This document shows, piece by piece, positions 44,077-52,930 of a stretch of DNA of 61,404 bases (the first letter of the stretch is position 1; each line of letters opens with the position of its first letter). The DNA lies in assembly GCA_025359625.1 (NCBI GenBank), contig JANYFT010000052.1, positions 1-61,404 on the forward strand, read 5' to 3'. Below the pieces are notes generated by a model. The model worked only from the letters and a program-made list of their open reading frames with translations. It made no database searches and was not told the DNA's origin. The stretch is from Ferruginibacter sp. Lineage in GTDB: Bacteria; Bacteroidota; Bacteroidia; Chitinophagales; Chitinophagaceae. A program made the position numbers and the translations under genes.

Positions 44077-45288
44077 ATGAAAATAGGATTTTTAGGGAAC
44101 ACCAACAATTACCCCTTTATAATTGCAAGTCAGATGAGGGAAATGGGTTGTGAAGTTGTGCTCTATATTGATGCTCCTGCAAATGACACTTTGCACCGCC
44201 CGGAACATCATGCTTCCAATATTAAATACCCATATCCGGAGTGGATAAAAGAAAACTTTTCGCTTCGCAATGCAGCTTTTACTCACTTCCCCAATATTTT
44301 TTTAAGAAAATTATTAAGAGAATTAAATACCTGCGATGCTGTAATATTGAATGATTACGGGCATCGGTTTAAAAATTTTATAAAGCCTTCCGTTTTATCA
44401 ATAAGTATGTTTTCGGGTGGCGATCTTGAAATAATGGCTGACTATGATAATGTGCGGAAGATGAAAATGGTCAACCCTAAATTAAGTGGCGTACCTGATT
44501 TTATAAAAAAAGCTTACGCAGTCTTTTCCGTTAATCAATTACGAAAAGGAATTTCAAAGGCATCTTTAATAAGTTATTTTCCGAAAGGAATGATTCCAAA
44601 CGGAGAGAAATTTTTAAGCGAAATTTTTCGTGGCAAAAGCTTTTCACGTTTTAATCATTTTCATATTATTACAGAGGGATTTAATTACGTTGCCCCACCC
44701 GAAAATAAAATATTCAGGATTTTTTCTTTTACAAGGTTTATGTGGAAAACTCCTTTCCCGCCTGGAAGGACGATATATGAAAATAAGGGTAACGATATCA
44801 TGTTAAGGGGGATTGCTTTATTTCTTAAAACTTATGATAAACGATTAGATATTCATTTTGTTGAAAAGGGTTTGCACTTGCAGGAGAGTAAAAATCTTAT
44901 TGATGAATTAGGATTTGCTGATATGGTTACATGGCATAAAGAAATGCCTTTTAAAGATTTAAAATATCATATTAGTAAAGCAGATATCGTTTTTGAACAA
45001 ATGGGCAAGCATTTTGTCTCAGGCGGATTGTATGCAATGTTAATGGGAAGGCCATTAATTGCCAATGCCAGACCAGAAATTTTTGAACCATTACTAAACG
45101 AGCCAACTCCAATTTGCCATGCTTTAACAGAAGAGGATATTTGCAACTGGCTTCATAAACTCACATCAGATACAGAATTACTTTATTCAATTGGCAAAAG
45201 GTCAAGAGAGTATGTTCTAAAACATTTTGATATTATGAATGAAACCTTATATTTTAAAAATTTCATTCAGGAAAAATTAGCTAATTAG
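44077..45288 (+). CDS. glycosyltransferase-like protein (GT-B fold)
   Basis: A 403-residue protein that fits a divergent GT-B glycosyltransferase. The N-terminus IGFLGNTNNYPFIIASQMRE (3-22) is the first Rossmann beta-alpha unit. ADIVFEQMGKHFVSGGLYAMLMGRPLIANARPEI (about 307-340, described not quoted in full) corresponds to the donor site where E-x7-E is expected. Canonical GT4 signatures are weak, so family membership is less certain than for its neighbours. It lies 28 bases after a methyltransferase gene and just before the wzx flippase gene. Confidence 0.72.
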   Translation: MKIGFLGNTNNYPFIIASQMREMGCEVVLYIDAPANDTLHRPEHHASNIKYPYPEWIKENFSLRNAAFTHFPNIFLRKLLRELNTCDAVILNDYGHRFKNFIKPSVLSISMFSGGDLEIMADYDNVRKMKMVNPKLSGVPDFIKKAYAVFSVNQLRKGISKASLISYFPKGMIPNGEKFLSEIFRGKSFSRFNHFHIITEGFNYVAPPENKIFRIFSFTRFMWKTPFPPGRTIYENKGNDIMLRGIALFLKTYDKRLDIHFVEKGLHLQESKNLIDELGFADMVTWHKEMPFKDLKYHISKADIVFEQMGKHFVSGGLYAMLMGRPLIANARPEIFEPLLNEPTPICHALTEEDICNWLHKLTSDTELLYSIGKRSREYVLKHFDIMNETLYFKNFIQEKLAN

Positions 45289-45289
45289 T

Positions 45290-46561
45290 ATGCTTAAAAG
45301 ACTGTTTTTTAATTTAGGCTCAAAAGGAGTGGTTTTTATTAGCCAATTTATTGTTCTTATCTTAACCAATCACATAATAGGTCCCAATGGAAGAGGGATT
45401 TTTATTGCTGCAATAGCGTGGAGTAATACATTTTTAATCCTGTTTAATTTTAGTTTGTCCACAGCCATATTAAACCTGTCAAATCAAAATCCCAACAATA
45501 TTTATAAACTTGCTTACACAAGCGCTGTAGCTGCTTTTATATTAGGCTTTGCTTCATTAATATTGGGCCTTCTAATGTTTAACATATTACCATCTTTGTT
45601 TAATAATCTCTCATTAAAATATGCAGGACTGGCCTTTGCTACTATTCCTTTTATGATGATTCAGCAATATGCTTTGGCAGTTGTACAGGTAAAGGGAAAT
45701 TTCAGGGCCTTCAATATTTTGTATTCATCTTATGCAATAATAAACCTTACCGGAATTGCAGTTGTGTGGTTGATACATAAAACTTCGGTTGATTTTTTGC
45801 TTTATATTAATCTTTTTGCATGGTTTTTTACAGGAGCGTTGGGGTTCTATCTTCTTTACCCTGATTTTAAAAAAAGGTATGCTGGTAATTCTATATTAAG
45901 ACTGTTTGCCAAAACTTCACTTGCTGCACATTTTGGATCCATCGTGAGTTTCGCCGTCAGCAGATCAGACATATTGATTATTAATTATTTCTGCATTGAA
46001 AAAGAAACAGGAATATATGGCCTTGCGGTAGGCATTTCACAAGTGTTACTTATTATTCCTTTAAGTATTCAAAATTTATTATACCATTCATTATTAGGCA
46101 AGGAAAAGGAAGAACAAAAAAAAATATTATTGCATAATTCAAGGCTAACATTTACTATAATATTTGTAGCATCAATAAGCATTTTTTTGTTAAGCAGTCC
46201 CTTTGTGGCTATTGTTGGGGGAAAAGGTTTTGAAGATGCTGTCCCACTATTTAAATATTTTTTGCCTGCGGTGGTGTTTTATTCCATTCCTATGGTTTTA
46301 TCAACACAATGGAACATGATGGGCATCTTCCCCCAAATAAATATCATCGCAATCCTTATATTGATTCTTTCACTGGCTGGCAATATAATATTGGTTCCTT
46401 TAATTGGAATTACCGGTGGTGCAATTACGTTTTTAGTAATTGCTTTTTTGTCATTTTGTATTCACATATGGTTTGTGCAAAAATATCTTGGCAAAACACC
46501 TTTACAAGATATAATATTTATTAAAGCTATTGATATCCAGGCTTTTTACAAGGCAACTTAA
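45290..46561 (+). CDS. wzx: oligosaccharide flippase, polysaccharide biosynthesis protein (Wzx-like)
   Basis: A 423-residue membrane protein with about twelve TM segments. The N-terminus LFFNLGSKGVVFISQFIVL and the pattern GPNGRGIFIAAIAW (34-47), ITGGAITFLVIAF are typical of MOP-superfamily flippases. It would flip an undecaprenyl-linked repeat unit across the inner membrane. Its ATG follows the previous stop by one base (TAGTATG). It is the last gene of the plus-strand block. Presence of this flippase next to Wzm/Wzt in the same region suggests two glycans or a mosaic locus. Confidence 0.9.
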   Translation: MLKRLFFNLGSKGVVFISQFIVLILTNHIIGPNGRGIFIAAIAWSNTFLILFNFSLSTAILNLSNQNPNNIYKLAYTSAVAAFILGFASLILGLLMFNILPSLFNNLSLKYAGLAFATIPFMMIQQYALAVVQVKGNFRAFNILYSSYAIINLTGIAVVWLIHKTSVDFLLYINLFAWFFTGALGFYLLYPDFKKRYAGNSILRLFAKTSLAAHFGSIVSFAVSRSDILIINYFCIEKETGIYGLAVGISQVLLIIPLSIQNLLYHSLLGKEKEEQKKILLHNSRLTFTIIFVASISIFLLSSPFVAIVGGKGFEDAVPLFKYFLPAVVFYSIPMVLSTQWNMMGIFPQINIIAILILILSLAGNIILVPLIGITGGAITFLVIAFLSFCIHIWFVQKYLGKTPLQDIIFIKAIDIQAFYKAT

Positions 46562-46605
46562 CACTGCAATTACTGGAACTACGTAACCCCTCTAATTTTA
46601 CTTTT

Positions 46606-47439
46606 TTAAAGTTTTATTAAGTTAAAAATATAACTTCTTAAATAAGTATACTGTGCCTTTATTAGCCATTTAAAACACTTCCATTTGCTAAAATCTTTTT
46701 CTTTTGACAGGTGATATAGTTTTTTATATAGGCTAAAATTATCATGGTGCAGCTTCATTTTTTTTGTTTTGCTGATGTTATTTTCATGTTGCAACCAAAC
46801 ACCCGAAATGGACTTGCTGACTATAATTTTTTTTTCAGCAAATTTTAAACATAACCCTAAAAAAGAAAAAATATCTGCAGAGAGGATGTCACAGGCGTAA
46901 AAATCACTTTCAATGGCTGCTTGCCGGTTATATAGGGTTGACATGTGAGAAAAATAATTTCTCTCAAAAAATTTAAAAAAATAATCTTCTGCTGTAATGC
47001 TGGCTTCTGGGGATTTTATATTTGGTTCCATCAATTTTTCAAACTGATCACTCTTCAGAATATTTACGCCCTGGTAAAAAAGCGTATCTCTAATTCCACT
47101 TTTTTGAATTGCCTCCATTGCCAGGGAAATGTATTGATCATTCGTAAAATAATCATCTCCATCTAAGTTTATTACCCATTCTGCTTTTGTATACTCATTC
47201 AAACATTTTTTATAATTGCCGACCCTGCCAAGGTTAGCACTATTTTTTCTATATTTTATTCTTTGATTTTTACTAAATAATTCTAACACTTCTGCAGTGT
47301 TGTCTGTTGAGTTATCATCTGCTATCACAATTTCAATATTAGCGTAATCCTGGGCAAGGGCACTCTCAACAGCTTTAGCAATATAGTTAGCCTGATTGTA
47401 AGTTGGAATCATTATGCAAACACCGGGCACATCATTCAT
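46606..47439 (-). CDS. glycosyltransferase family 2
   Basis: A 277-residue GT-A enzyme. CIMIPTYNQANYIAKAVESA (8-27), IEIVIADDNSTDNT (about 35-48) and WVINLDGDDYF (about 89-99) give the nucleotide-binding and DXD motifs. The donor sugar is unknown. It overlaps nothing but is 6 bases after the methyltransferase gene on the minus strand. It converges on wzx with 44 bases between stops, where no clear terminator hairpin was seen. Confidence 0.88.
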   Translation of the reverse strand: MNDVPGVCIMIPTYNQANYIAKAVESALAQDYANIEIVIADDNSTDNTAEVLELFSKNQRIKYRKNSANLGRVGNYKKCLNEYTKAEWVINLDGDDYFTNDQYISLAMEAIQKSGIRDTLFYQGVNILKSDQFEKLMEPNIKSPEASITAEDYFFKFFERNYFSHMSTLYNRQAAIESDFYACDILSADIFSFLGLCLKFAEKKIIVSKSISGVWLQHENNISKTKKMKLHHDNFSLYKKLYHLSKEKDFSKWKCFKWLIKAQYTYLRSYIFNLIKL

Positions 47440-47445
47440 TATTTG

Positions 47446-48045
47446 CTACAGTTTTATAAGTATAAATTGAACCTCGTAACAGGGAATACTGCTGCTCCAG
47501 CTATCTTCATACCATTCCTTCATAAAAGTACTGGCATTAAATAGCAATTGCCACAGCCTGCGAATGGGGCGATTGATTAATAAAGGCGATTTAAAAAATA
47601 AAAAGACTAATTTCAATTGCAGGCCTGTGTCTACATTATAATTAGGTACTTTACGCTGCAGTAAAGTATCTTTTACCATGTAAGAAAAAGAATATAATCC
47701 AAAGAAACTTTTATGTGTATAATCAGAATAGAAATAGGCATTGGAAAAATGCGGCACCACAATTTCTATAAATCCCGTTTGTTTTAAAACACGTCTTAAT
47801 TCAATTAAAAGGGCAGGTATTTCTGGTATGTGTTCAAAAAAATGATAGGCATGCGCTTCATCTACAGAGCTATCCGGAAATGCTTTTATAACTTCATAAA
47901 CATCTCCTACAATATCTACTCCTTCGGCATCAAGCATATCAATCCCAATCCAGTCAGGGTGCTTTTTTAAAGACCCGCAGCCTATATCAAGTATGATAGT
48001 TTTAAATGTTTCTATCCGTTGAAGTATATTTTTTTTATCTAACAT
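47446..48045 (-). CDS. SAM-dependent methyltransferase, type 11
   Basis: A 199-residue protein. IILDIGCGSLKKHPDWIGID (about 17-36) is the SAM site. DEAHAYHFFEHIPEIPALL (about 62-80) gives the active-site loop, and LKQTGFIEIVVPHF follows. It is short, without an N-terminal extension, and shares the layout of methyltransferases that modify glycans or lipid carriers. It begins a two-gene minus-strand unit with a GT2 gene. Confidence 0.85.
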   Translation of the reverse strand: MLDKKNILQRIETFKTIILDIGCGSLKKHPDWIGIDMLDAEGVDIVGDVYEVIKAFPDSSVDEAHAYHFFEHIPEIPALLIELRRVLKQTGFIEIVVPHFSNAYFYSDYTHKSFFGLYSFSYMVKDTLLQRKVPNYNVDTGLQLKLVFLFFKSPLLINRPIRRLWQLLFNASTFMKEWYEDSWSSSIPCYEVQFILIKL

Positions 48046-48430
48046 CGCAATGATTTACTAAATGACATCAACCATTGCAAAAATAGATTGTTTGTTTCCT
48101 GTATGTATAATAAATGCTTTAGAAGAAAAAATAACTTTACAAAAAAATTTCTTTACTATAACTTCCAGAAATGGCTACCTCAATGCTATGGAATTTAAAG
48201 CAACAAAAAATTGGACAGCGTTTATTTTGAATTTTAATAAGTTGCTGCAATGTAATTATGTTTTAAAATTAAGTAAGGCAATTTATTTATTTGCTTTTAA
48301 ATTTCGTATATACATTTACACAAATAAGCATTGTTTCAGTATACTAAAAAAGGTACAATGCTAACGGGATAAATAATTGCAAACATACCAATCAGGTATT
48401 TTATTTTGTACAAAAAGATATTGTTTTACA
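48046..48430. promoter_or_regulatory. 385-base divergent intergenic region
   Basis: AT-rich sequence between a methyltransferase gene (minus) and a GT4 gene (plus). An open frame of 100 codons (48062-48364, plus) has an odd composition rich in F, K, I and C, no recognisable domain and no homologue known to me. It was not called a gene. No hairpin, repeat or RNA gene stands out. Promoters for both flanking genes should lie here. Confidence 0.4.
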
Positions 48431-49594
48431 ATGCAGAAAAAGAAAGTAGCTATTTTAATAAATGCACTGGAAGTGGCAGGAGCAGAAAAAGTTATTGCAC
48501 AGATAATAAACTCTTTTTATAAAGAATTCGACATTCACCTGGTATTATTGAACAACACAATTGAATTTGAATTACCTGTTAATGACATTACGATAAAAAC
48601 AATTGACAACACCAACCTGAAGCTTAGAAAAAGGGCGAAAGACATTTTAAAAATTCCACTACTTGCTTACCGGCTTAAAAAATATTTAGAGCAAAATAAC
48701 ATCCAGACATGTTTTTCTGCTTTGAACAGGTCTAATTATATCAATTGTTTTTTACGCATATTAAAATGGAAGGGTAAAATATTGATCAGCGAAAGATCCC
48801 ATACTTCTTCAGCCTACAATCCTCATACTATTGCTGGCAAAACAGGCCGTTTTTTGGTTAGAAAATTATATCCTCTTGCCGATGTTATTGTCCCCAATTC
48901 AGCAGGTATTAAGTATGATCTTACAACAAATTTTAATCTTACAAACGAGTTTTCAGTAATCAATAATCCTGTTAATATTGCCATGCAGCAAAAGGATATG
49001 GGCGAAACGGTTGAAGATCATAATTTTGAAAGCTTCACTTTTTCGCATGTAGCAAGAATAGAAAAGGGGAAGAACCATGAGTTGGTTTTAGCTGCCGTAA
49101 ACAAAATAAAGAACAGGGATTTTAAAGTATTAATAATAGGCCAGGGGCCGCAAGAAGAAAATATAAAAGCACAGGCACAAAAAATGGGAATCAGTGATAA
49201 AATAGTTTTTTTAGGCTATCGCAGAAATGTGGTAAAATATGTTGCCAAATCGCAGTGTCATTTGTTAACCTCCGACTCTGAAGGATTTCCCAATGCGCTA
49301 CTGGAAGCACTTGCCTGCGGCATTGCAGTTATTAGTACCGATTGCCCGACAGGCCCGGCAGAATTGTTAGCCGGTTCCTTTGTGCCTAACAGGCATTTTA
49401 CCGATGTTGAAAAGAGTAGCTATGGATTATTGATTCCTGTAAATGATGCAGATGCACTCGCCAAAGCCATGTTGATGATGATGAATGACGAAGCTTTACT
49501 TACCCAATACGCATCATTGGGAATTAAAAGGGCAGGAGATTTTGATCTACCCATTATAATGAAACAATATGCTGAACTATTAAATAGATTTTAG
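48431..49594 (+). CDS. glycosyltransferase family 4
   Basis: A 387-residue GT-B enzyme. VAILINALEVAGAEKVIAQI (6-25) is the N-terminal loop of the family. FSHVARIEKGKNHELVLAAV starts the donor domain. LTSDSEGFPNALLEALACGI holds the E-x7-E motif, and STDCPTGPAELL matches the trailer in the GT4 at 21168. The open frame starts at a TTG 18 codons upstream; the ATG giving MQKKKVAIL was preferred. It is the last polysaccharide gene before housekeeping genes. Confidence 0.9.
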   Translation: MQKKKVAILINALEVAGAEKVIAQIINSFYKEFDIHLVLLNNTIEFELPVNDITIKTIDNTNLKLRKRAKDILKIPLLAYRLKKYLEQNNIQTCFSALNRSNYINCFLRILKWKGKILISERSHTSSAYNPHTIAGKTGRFLVRKLYPLADVIVPNSAGIKYDLTTNFNLTNEFSVINNPVNIAMQQKDMGETVEDHNFESFTFSHVARIEKGKNHELVLAAVNKIKNRDFKVLIIGQGPQEENIKAQAQKMGISDKIVFLGYRRNVVKYVAKSQCHLLTSDSEGFPNALLEALACGIAVISTDCPTGPAELLAGSFVPNRHFTDVEKSSYGLLIPVNDADALAKAMLMMMNDEALLTQYASLGIKRAGDFDLPIIMKQYAELLNRF

Positions 49595-49724
49595 TCTTTC
49601 ATAAACCGATAGGGATCCTTCTTATTCTTAATTAGAAAGTTTATAACTAATCCGATTTTTAAGAAATTCTGTAATGCTTCCTGTTACGTATTCAAATAAT
49701 ACATACAATGAAAGTAAAAGTTTA

Positions 49725-49732
49725 TATATTTG
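49725..49732 (+). promoter_or_regulatory. -7 promoter element for the ABC-F gene
   Basis: TATATTTG matches the Bacteroidota -7 element TAnnTTTG exactly. It lies about 90 bases before the ABC-F start. A TTTG at the usual -33 position was not found, so confidence is modest. Confidence 0.4.
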
Positions 49733-49822
49733 AAACCTGCTTAAGGGCAACGATCCAATTTTAAAATTTCAAAAAATTATACTAATAGCTGATTTAGTAA
49801 ATCCTCCGTTACCTTTGCCGCC

Positions 49823-51718
49823 ATGCATTACGCTTCAATAGAAAATATCAGCAAATCTTTCGGGATAAGAACACTTTTTAAGAATATTACCCTAAACATA
49901 GAGGAAGGAGATAAAATAGCCCTGGTGGCCCGCAATGGTAGTGGAAAAAGCACCCTGCTTAAAATTATTACTGGTTTGGATACCCCCGATTTAGGAACTG
50001 TGTGGGTGCATAAAGACATTAAAGTGGTTATGCTGCAGCAGGACAATGATTTTGATGGCAACAAAACCATTTGGGATAATGTATTGCGCTTAGATAACCC
50101 GGTGGTAAAAGTGGTAAAAGAATACGAACAATTTTTAGAAGATGGTCTGGAAGATATTGATAAATTAGGAGAGCTGATGGCCAAACTAGACGATCTGAAT
50201 GCCTGGAGTTTTGAAAGTGATCTGAAACAGATCCTGGGCAAATTAAACCTTCACCACTTAAACGAAAAAGTAGGTAATTTAAGTGGCGGGCAAAAGAAAA
50301 GAGTAGCACTGGCACAGGCATTAATTGAAGCCGATCTGCACCAGGGGCGCTGCCTGTTGATACTGGATGAACCTACCAACCACCTGGATGTTGATATGAT
50401 CGAGTGGCTGGAAGATTACCTTGCTGCGGCAAAAGTTACACTTTTACTGGTTACACATGACCGCTATTTTTTAGATGCCGTTAGCAATGAAATTGTTGAA
50501 ATTGATGAAGAGAAAGTGTATGTGTACAAAGGCGATTATGATAATTTTTTAGAACAAAAAAGTCTTAGGCTCGAAGTGCAGCAAAGTGAATTACAAAAAG
50601 ATAAAAATATTTTTAGAAAAGAGTTGGAATGGATGCGCAAGCAGCCTAAAGCCCGTACCACTAAAAGTAAAAGCAGGCAAGATGCTTTTGTGGAAGTAGA
50701 AGACCGGGTAAAATTAAAAAAAGATGTGGAAGAAGTAAGTCTGCAGGTGAAGATGACAAGGCTGGGAGGCAAGATTTTGGAGTTAATAAAAGTGCATAAA
50801 AGCTATGGCGATCTGCAGATAATGAAAGGTTTTGATTATACCTTTAAACGTGGCGAACGTATTGGGGTAGTAGGAAAAAATGGGGTAGGAAAATCTACCT
50901 TTTTAAAAATCGCTTTGCAACTGGAAGCTCCGGATAGCGGTAAGATCAACCATGGCGATACGGTGATATTTGGTAATTTCAGCCAGGATGGATTGGTGTA
51001 CAAGGAAGATAAAAGGGCTATTGAATATGTAAAAGACATGGCTGAATATTTTCCTTTAAATGATGGCACAAAAATTAGTGCCAGCCAATTTATGGAGAAA
51101 TTTGGTTTTTCTGCAGAGCAACAGTTTACTCCCTTAAGCAAATTAAGTGGTGGTGAAAAACGCCGGTTGCATTTGATGAGTGTTCTGTTTTTAAACCCCA
51201 ATTTTTTGGTACTTGATGAACCTACCAATGACCTTGATCTGCAAACTCTGAGAACGCTGGAAGAATTTTTAATGGAATATCCCGGCTGCATCCTGATTGT
51301 TAGCCATGACCGTTATTTTATGGACAGGATGGTAGATCACTTATTTGCCTTTGAAGGCAATGCGGTAATAAGGGATTATCCCGGCAACTATACCCAATAC
51401 AGAGAAGCCATTACCAATGGCAGTTTAACTGATGAAAGGCAAATTATAAAACAGGAAACAAAAGTGGCAGAACCTGCCCCGGTTGCAAGCTCTACTGGCA
51501 GCGGGCAAAAATTATCGTTTAAAGAAAAAAGGGAACTGGAACTGCTGGATAAAGAAATGCCGGAATTACAAAAAGAAAAAGTGGGATTGGAAACAACAAT
51601 GAACGCAGGTAATCCTGGCTTTAATGAACTACAAAAAGCTGCCGAACGCATTGGCGTTATTGTACAATTATTGGATGAAAAAGAAATGCGCTGGCTGGAG
51701 TTGAGTGAAAAGAATTAA
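49823..51718 (+). CDS. ABC-F family ATPase (Uup-like)
   Basis: A 631-residue soluble protein with two ABC domains and no TM segment. Domain 1 has Walker A RNGSGKST (about 37-44), signature LSGGQKKRVALAQAL (about 153-167) and Walker B LLILDEPTNHLD (about 178-189). Domain 2 has GKNGVGKST (about 353-361), LSGGEKRRLHLMSVL and LVLDEPTNDLD. A linker of charged helix joins them, and the C-terminal 70 residues look like the Uup coiled coil. ABC-F proteins act on ribosomes or DNA. It probably belongs to the EttA/Uup housekeeping group. It is followed after 33 bases by the NagX-like gene. Confidence 0.93.
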   Translation: MHYASIENISKSFGIRTLFKNITLNIEEGDKIALVARNGSGKSTLLKIITGLDTPDLGTVWVHKDIKVVMLQQDNDFDGNKTIWDNVLRLDNPVVKVVKEYEQFLEDGLEDIDKLGELMAKLDDLNAWSFESDLKQILGKLNLHHLNEKVGNLSGGQKKRVALAQALIEADLHQGRCLLILDEPTNHLDVDMIEWLEDYLAAAKVTLLLVTHDRYFLDAVSNEIVEIDEEKVYVYKGDYDNFLEQKSLRLEVQQSELQKDKNIFRKELEWMRKQPKARTTKSKSRQDAFVEVEDRVKLKKDVEEVSLQVKMTRLGGKILELIKVHKSYGDLQIMKGFDYTFKRGERIGVVGKNGVGKSTFLKIALQLEAPDSGKINHGDTVIFGNFSQDGLVYKEDKRAIEYVKDMAEYFPLNDGTKISASQFMEKFGFSAEQQFTPLSKLSGGEKRRLHLMSVLFLNPNFLVLDEPTNDLDLQTLRTLEEFLMEYPGCILIVSHDRYFMDRMVDHLFAFEGNAVIRDYPGNYTQYREAITNGSLTDERQIIKQETKVAEPAPVASSTGSGQKLSFKEKRELELLDKEMPELQKEKVGLETTMNAGNPGFNELQKAAERIGVIVQLLDEKEMRWLELSEKN

Positions 51719-51751
51719 TTACCTTTCTTTTCTTTAATCAAACTGCCAGGC

Positions 51752-52930
51752 ATGAACCAACGCTTCTATTCCCTTGATGTATTTCGTGGTGCCACGGTGG
51801 CACTGATGATATTGGTAAATAACCCCGGCAGTTGGGGGCATATCTACACTCCGCTTGAACATGCACCCTGGCATGGCGTTACCCCAACTGATCTTGTATT
51901 TCCATTTTTTTTATTTGCCGTTGGCAATGCCATGGCTTTTGTTTTACCAAAGCTGGAAGCCGCCGGAGAAATGGTGTTCTGGAAAAAAATTATCAAAAGG
52001 ACCTTACTTATTTTTTTGATTGGAATATTTCTAAACTGGTTTCCTTTTATTAAATGGGATAACGGACAATTGGTTGGCAAGCCATGGGCTTATATTACGG
52101 CAGATGGAAAGGCCGCAGGTATCCGCATCTTCGGGGTATTACAACGCATTGCACTCTGCTACTTTTTCGCATCCGTAATTACACATTATTTTAAACAGAA
52201 AGGTGCTTTTGTAGTGAGTGCATTTTTATTATTGGCTTATTGGTTTTTATGTGTGGCGGCTAACCCTGCAGATCCCTTTAGCCTGGCAGGCTGGTTTGGA
52301 ACGAAAGTAGACCTGGCATTGGTTGGAGAAGCGCATATTTATAAAGGTGAAGGCTCATCATTTGACCCCGAAGGATTGATGAGTATTTTTGGTGCCATCG
52401 TGCAAGTAATATTTGGATATCTGGCAGGTAGCTATATTTTGCAAAAAGGAAAAACACAAGAAATGGTAAACGGCCTTTTTGTAGCCGGTTGCGTTTTGAT
52501 ATTTACAGGTTATTGCTGGGATATGGTTTTTCCTATCAACAAAAAAATATGGACCAGTAGTTACACAGTTTACACCACCGGATTAGCATTGCTTATTTTA
52601 GCAGTGATGATATACCTTATCGAATTCAAGGGCTGGAAAGGAAGGTGGGCCCGCTTCTTTGATGTGTTTGGTAAAAATGCATTGTTCATTTTTGTACTGA
52701 GCGGCGTGTTGCCAAGGCTACTGGCATTGATACAAATACCTGGTAGTATTGCTGCCGATGGAAAACCCATTTACCTAACTCCATTCAATTGGTTTTATGA
52801 AACGGTATGTAAAAAAATATTGCCGGCTGAGCCAAGGGCGGGCTCTTTAATTTATGCCCTTTGTTTTATTTCAATGATGTGGTTTTTTGCGTGGGTATTG
52901 GATAAGAAGAAAATTTACATTAAAGTGTAA
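51752..52930 (+). CDS. heparan-alpha-glucosaminide N-acetyltransferase-like membrane protein (NagX/DUF5009)
   Basis: A 392-residue membrane protein with about ten TM segments. The N-terminus SLDVFRGATVALMILVNNPG (7-26) and the following WHGVTPTDLVFPFFLFAVGN (36-59 region) are the family signature, including the candidate active-site His. Human HGSNAT transfers acetyl groups from cytosolic acetyl-CoA to lysosomal glucosamine; bacterial NagX-like genes are linked to amino-sugar use. The last 11 bases overlap the convergent galactokinase gene. Substrate inferred. Confidence 0.88.
   Translation: MNQRFYSLDVFRGATVALMILVNNPGSWGHIYTPLEHAPWHGVTPTDLVFPFFLFAVGNAMAFVLPKLEAAGEMVFWKKIIKRTLLIFLIGIFLNWFPFIKWDNGQLVGKPWAYITADGKAAGIRIFGVLQRIALCYFFASVITHYFKQKGAFVVSAFLLLAYWFLCVAANPADPFSLAGWFGTKVDLALVGEAHIYKGEGSSFDPEGLMSIFGAIVQVIFGYLAGSYILQKGKTQEMVNGLFVAGCVLIFTGYCWDMVFPINKKIWTSSYTVYTTGLALLILAVMIYLIEFKGWKGRWARFFDVFGKNALFIFVLSGVLPRLLALIQIPGSIAADGKPIYLTPFNWFYETVCKKILPAEPRAGSLIYALCFISMMWFFAWVLDKKKIYIKV

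Noticed and set aside
46562-46605. Possible bidirectional terminator between convergent wzx and GT2
   Set aside because: No hairpin with adequate stem found in the 44-base gap.
48062-48364. 100-codon plus-strand open frame between methyltransferase and GT4 genes
   Set aside because: Begins 17 bases from a divergent start, rich in Phe, Lys, Ile and Cys, no known motif; probably chance in AT-rich DNA.
7728-49594. CRISPR array or phage genes within the glycan region
   Set aside because: No regularly spaced direct repeats and no phage structural, integrase or lysis genes were seen.
49828-51651. Several long minus-strand frames (up to 151 codons) opposite the ABC-F gene
   Set aside because: Serine and leucine rich shadows of a clear ABC-F gene.
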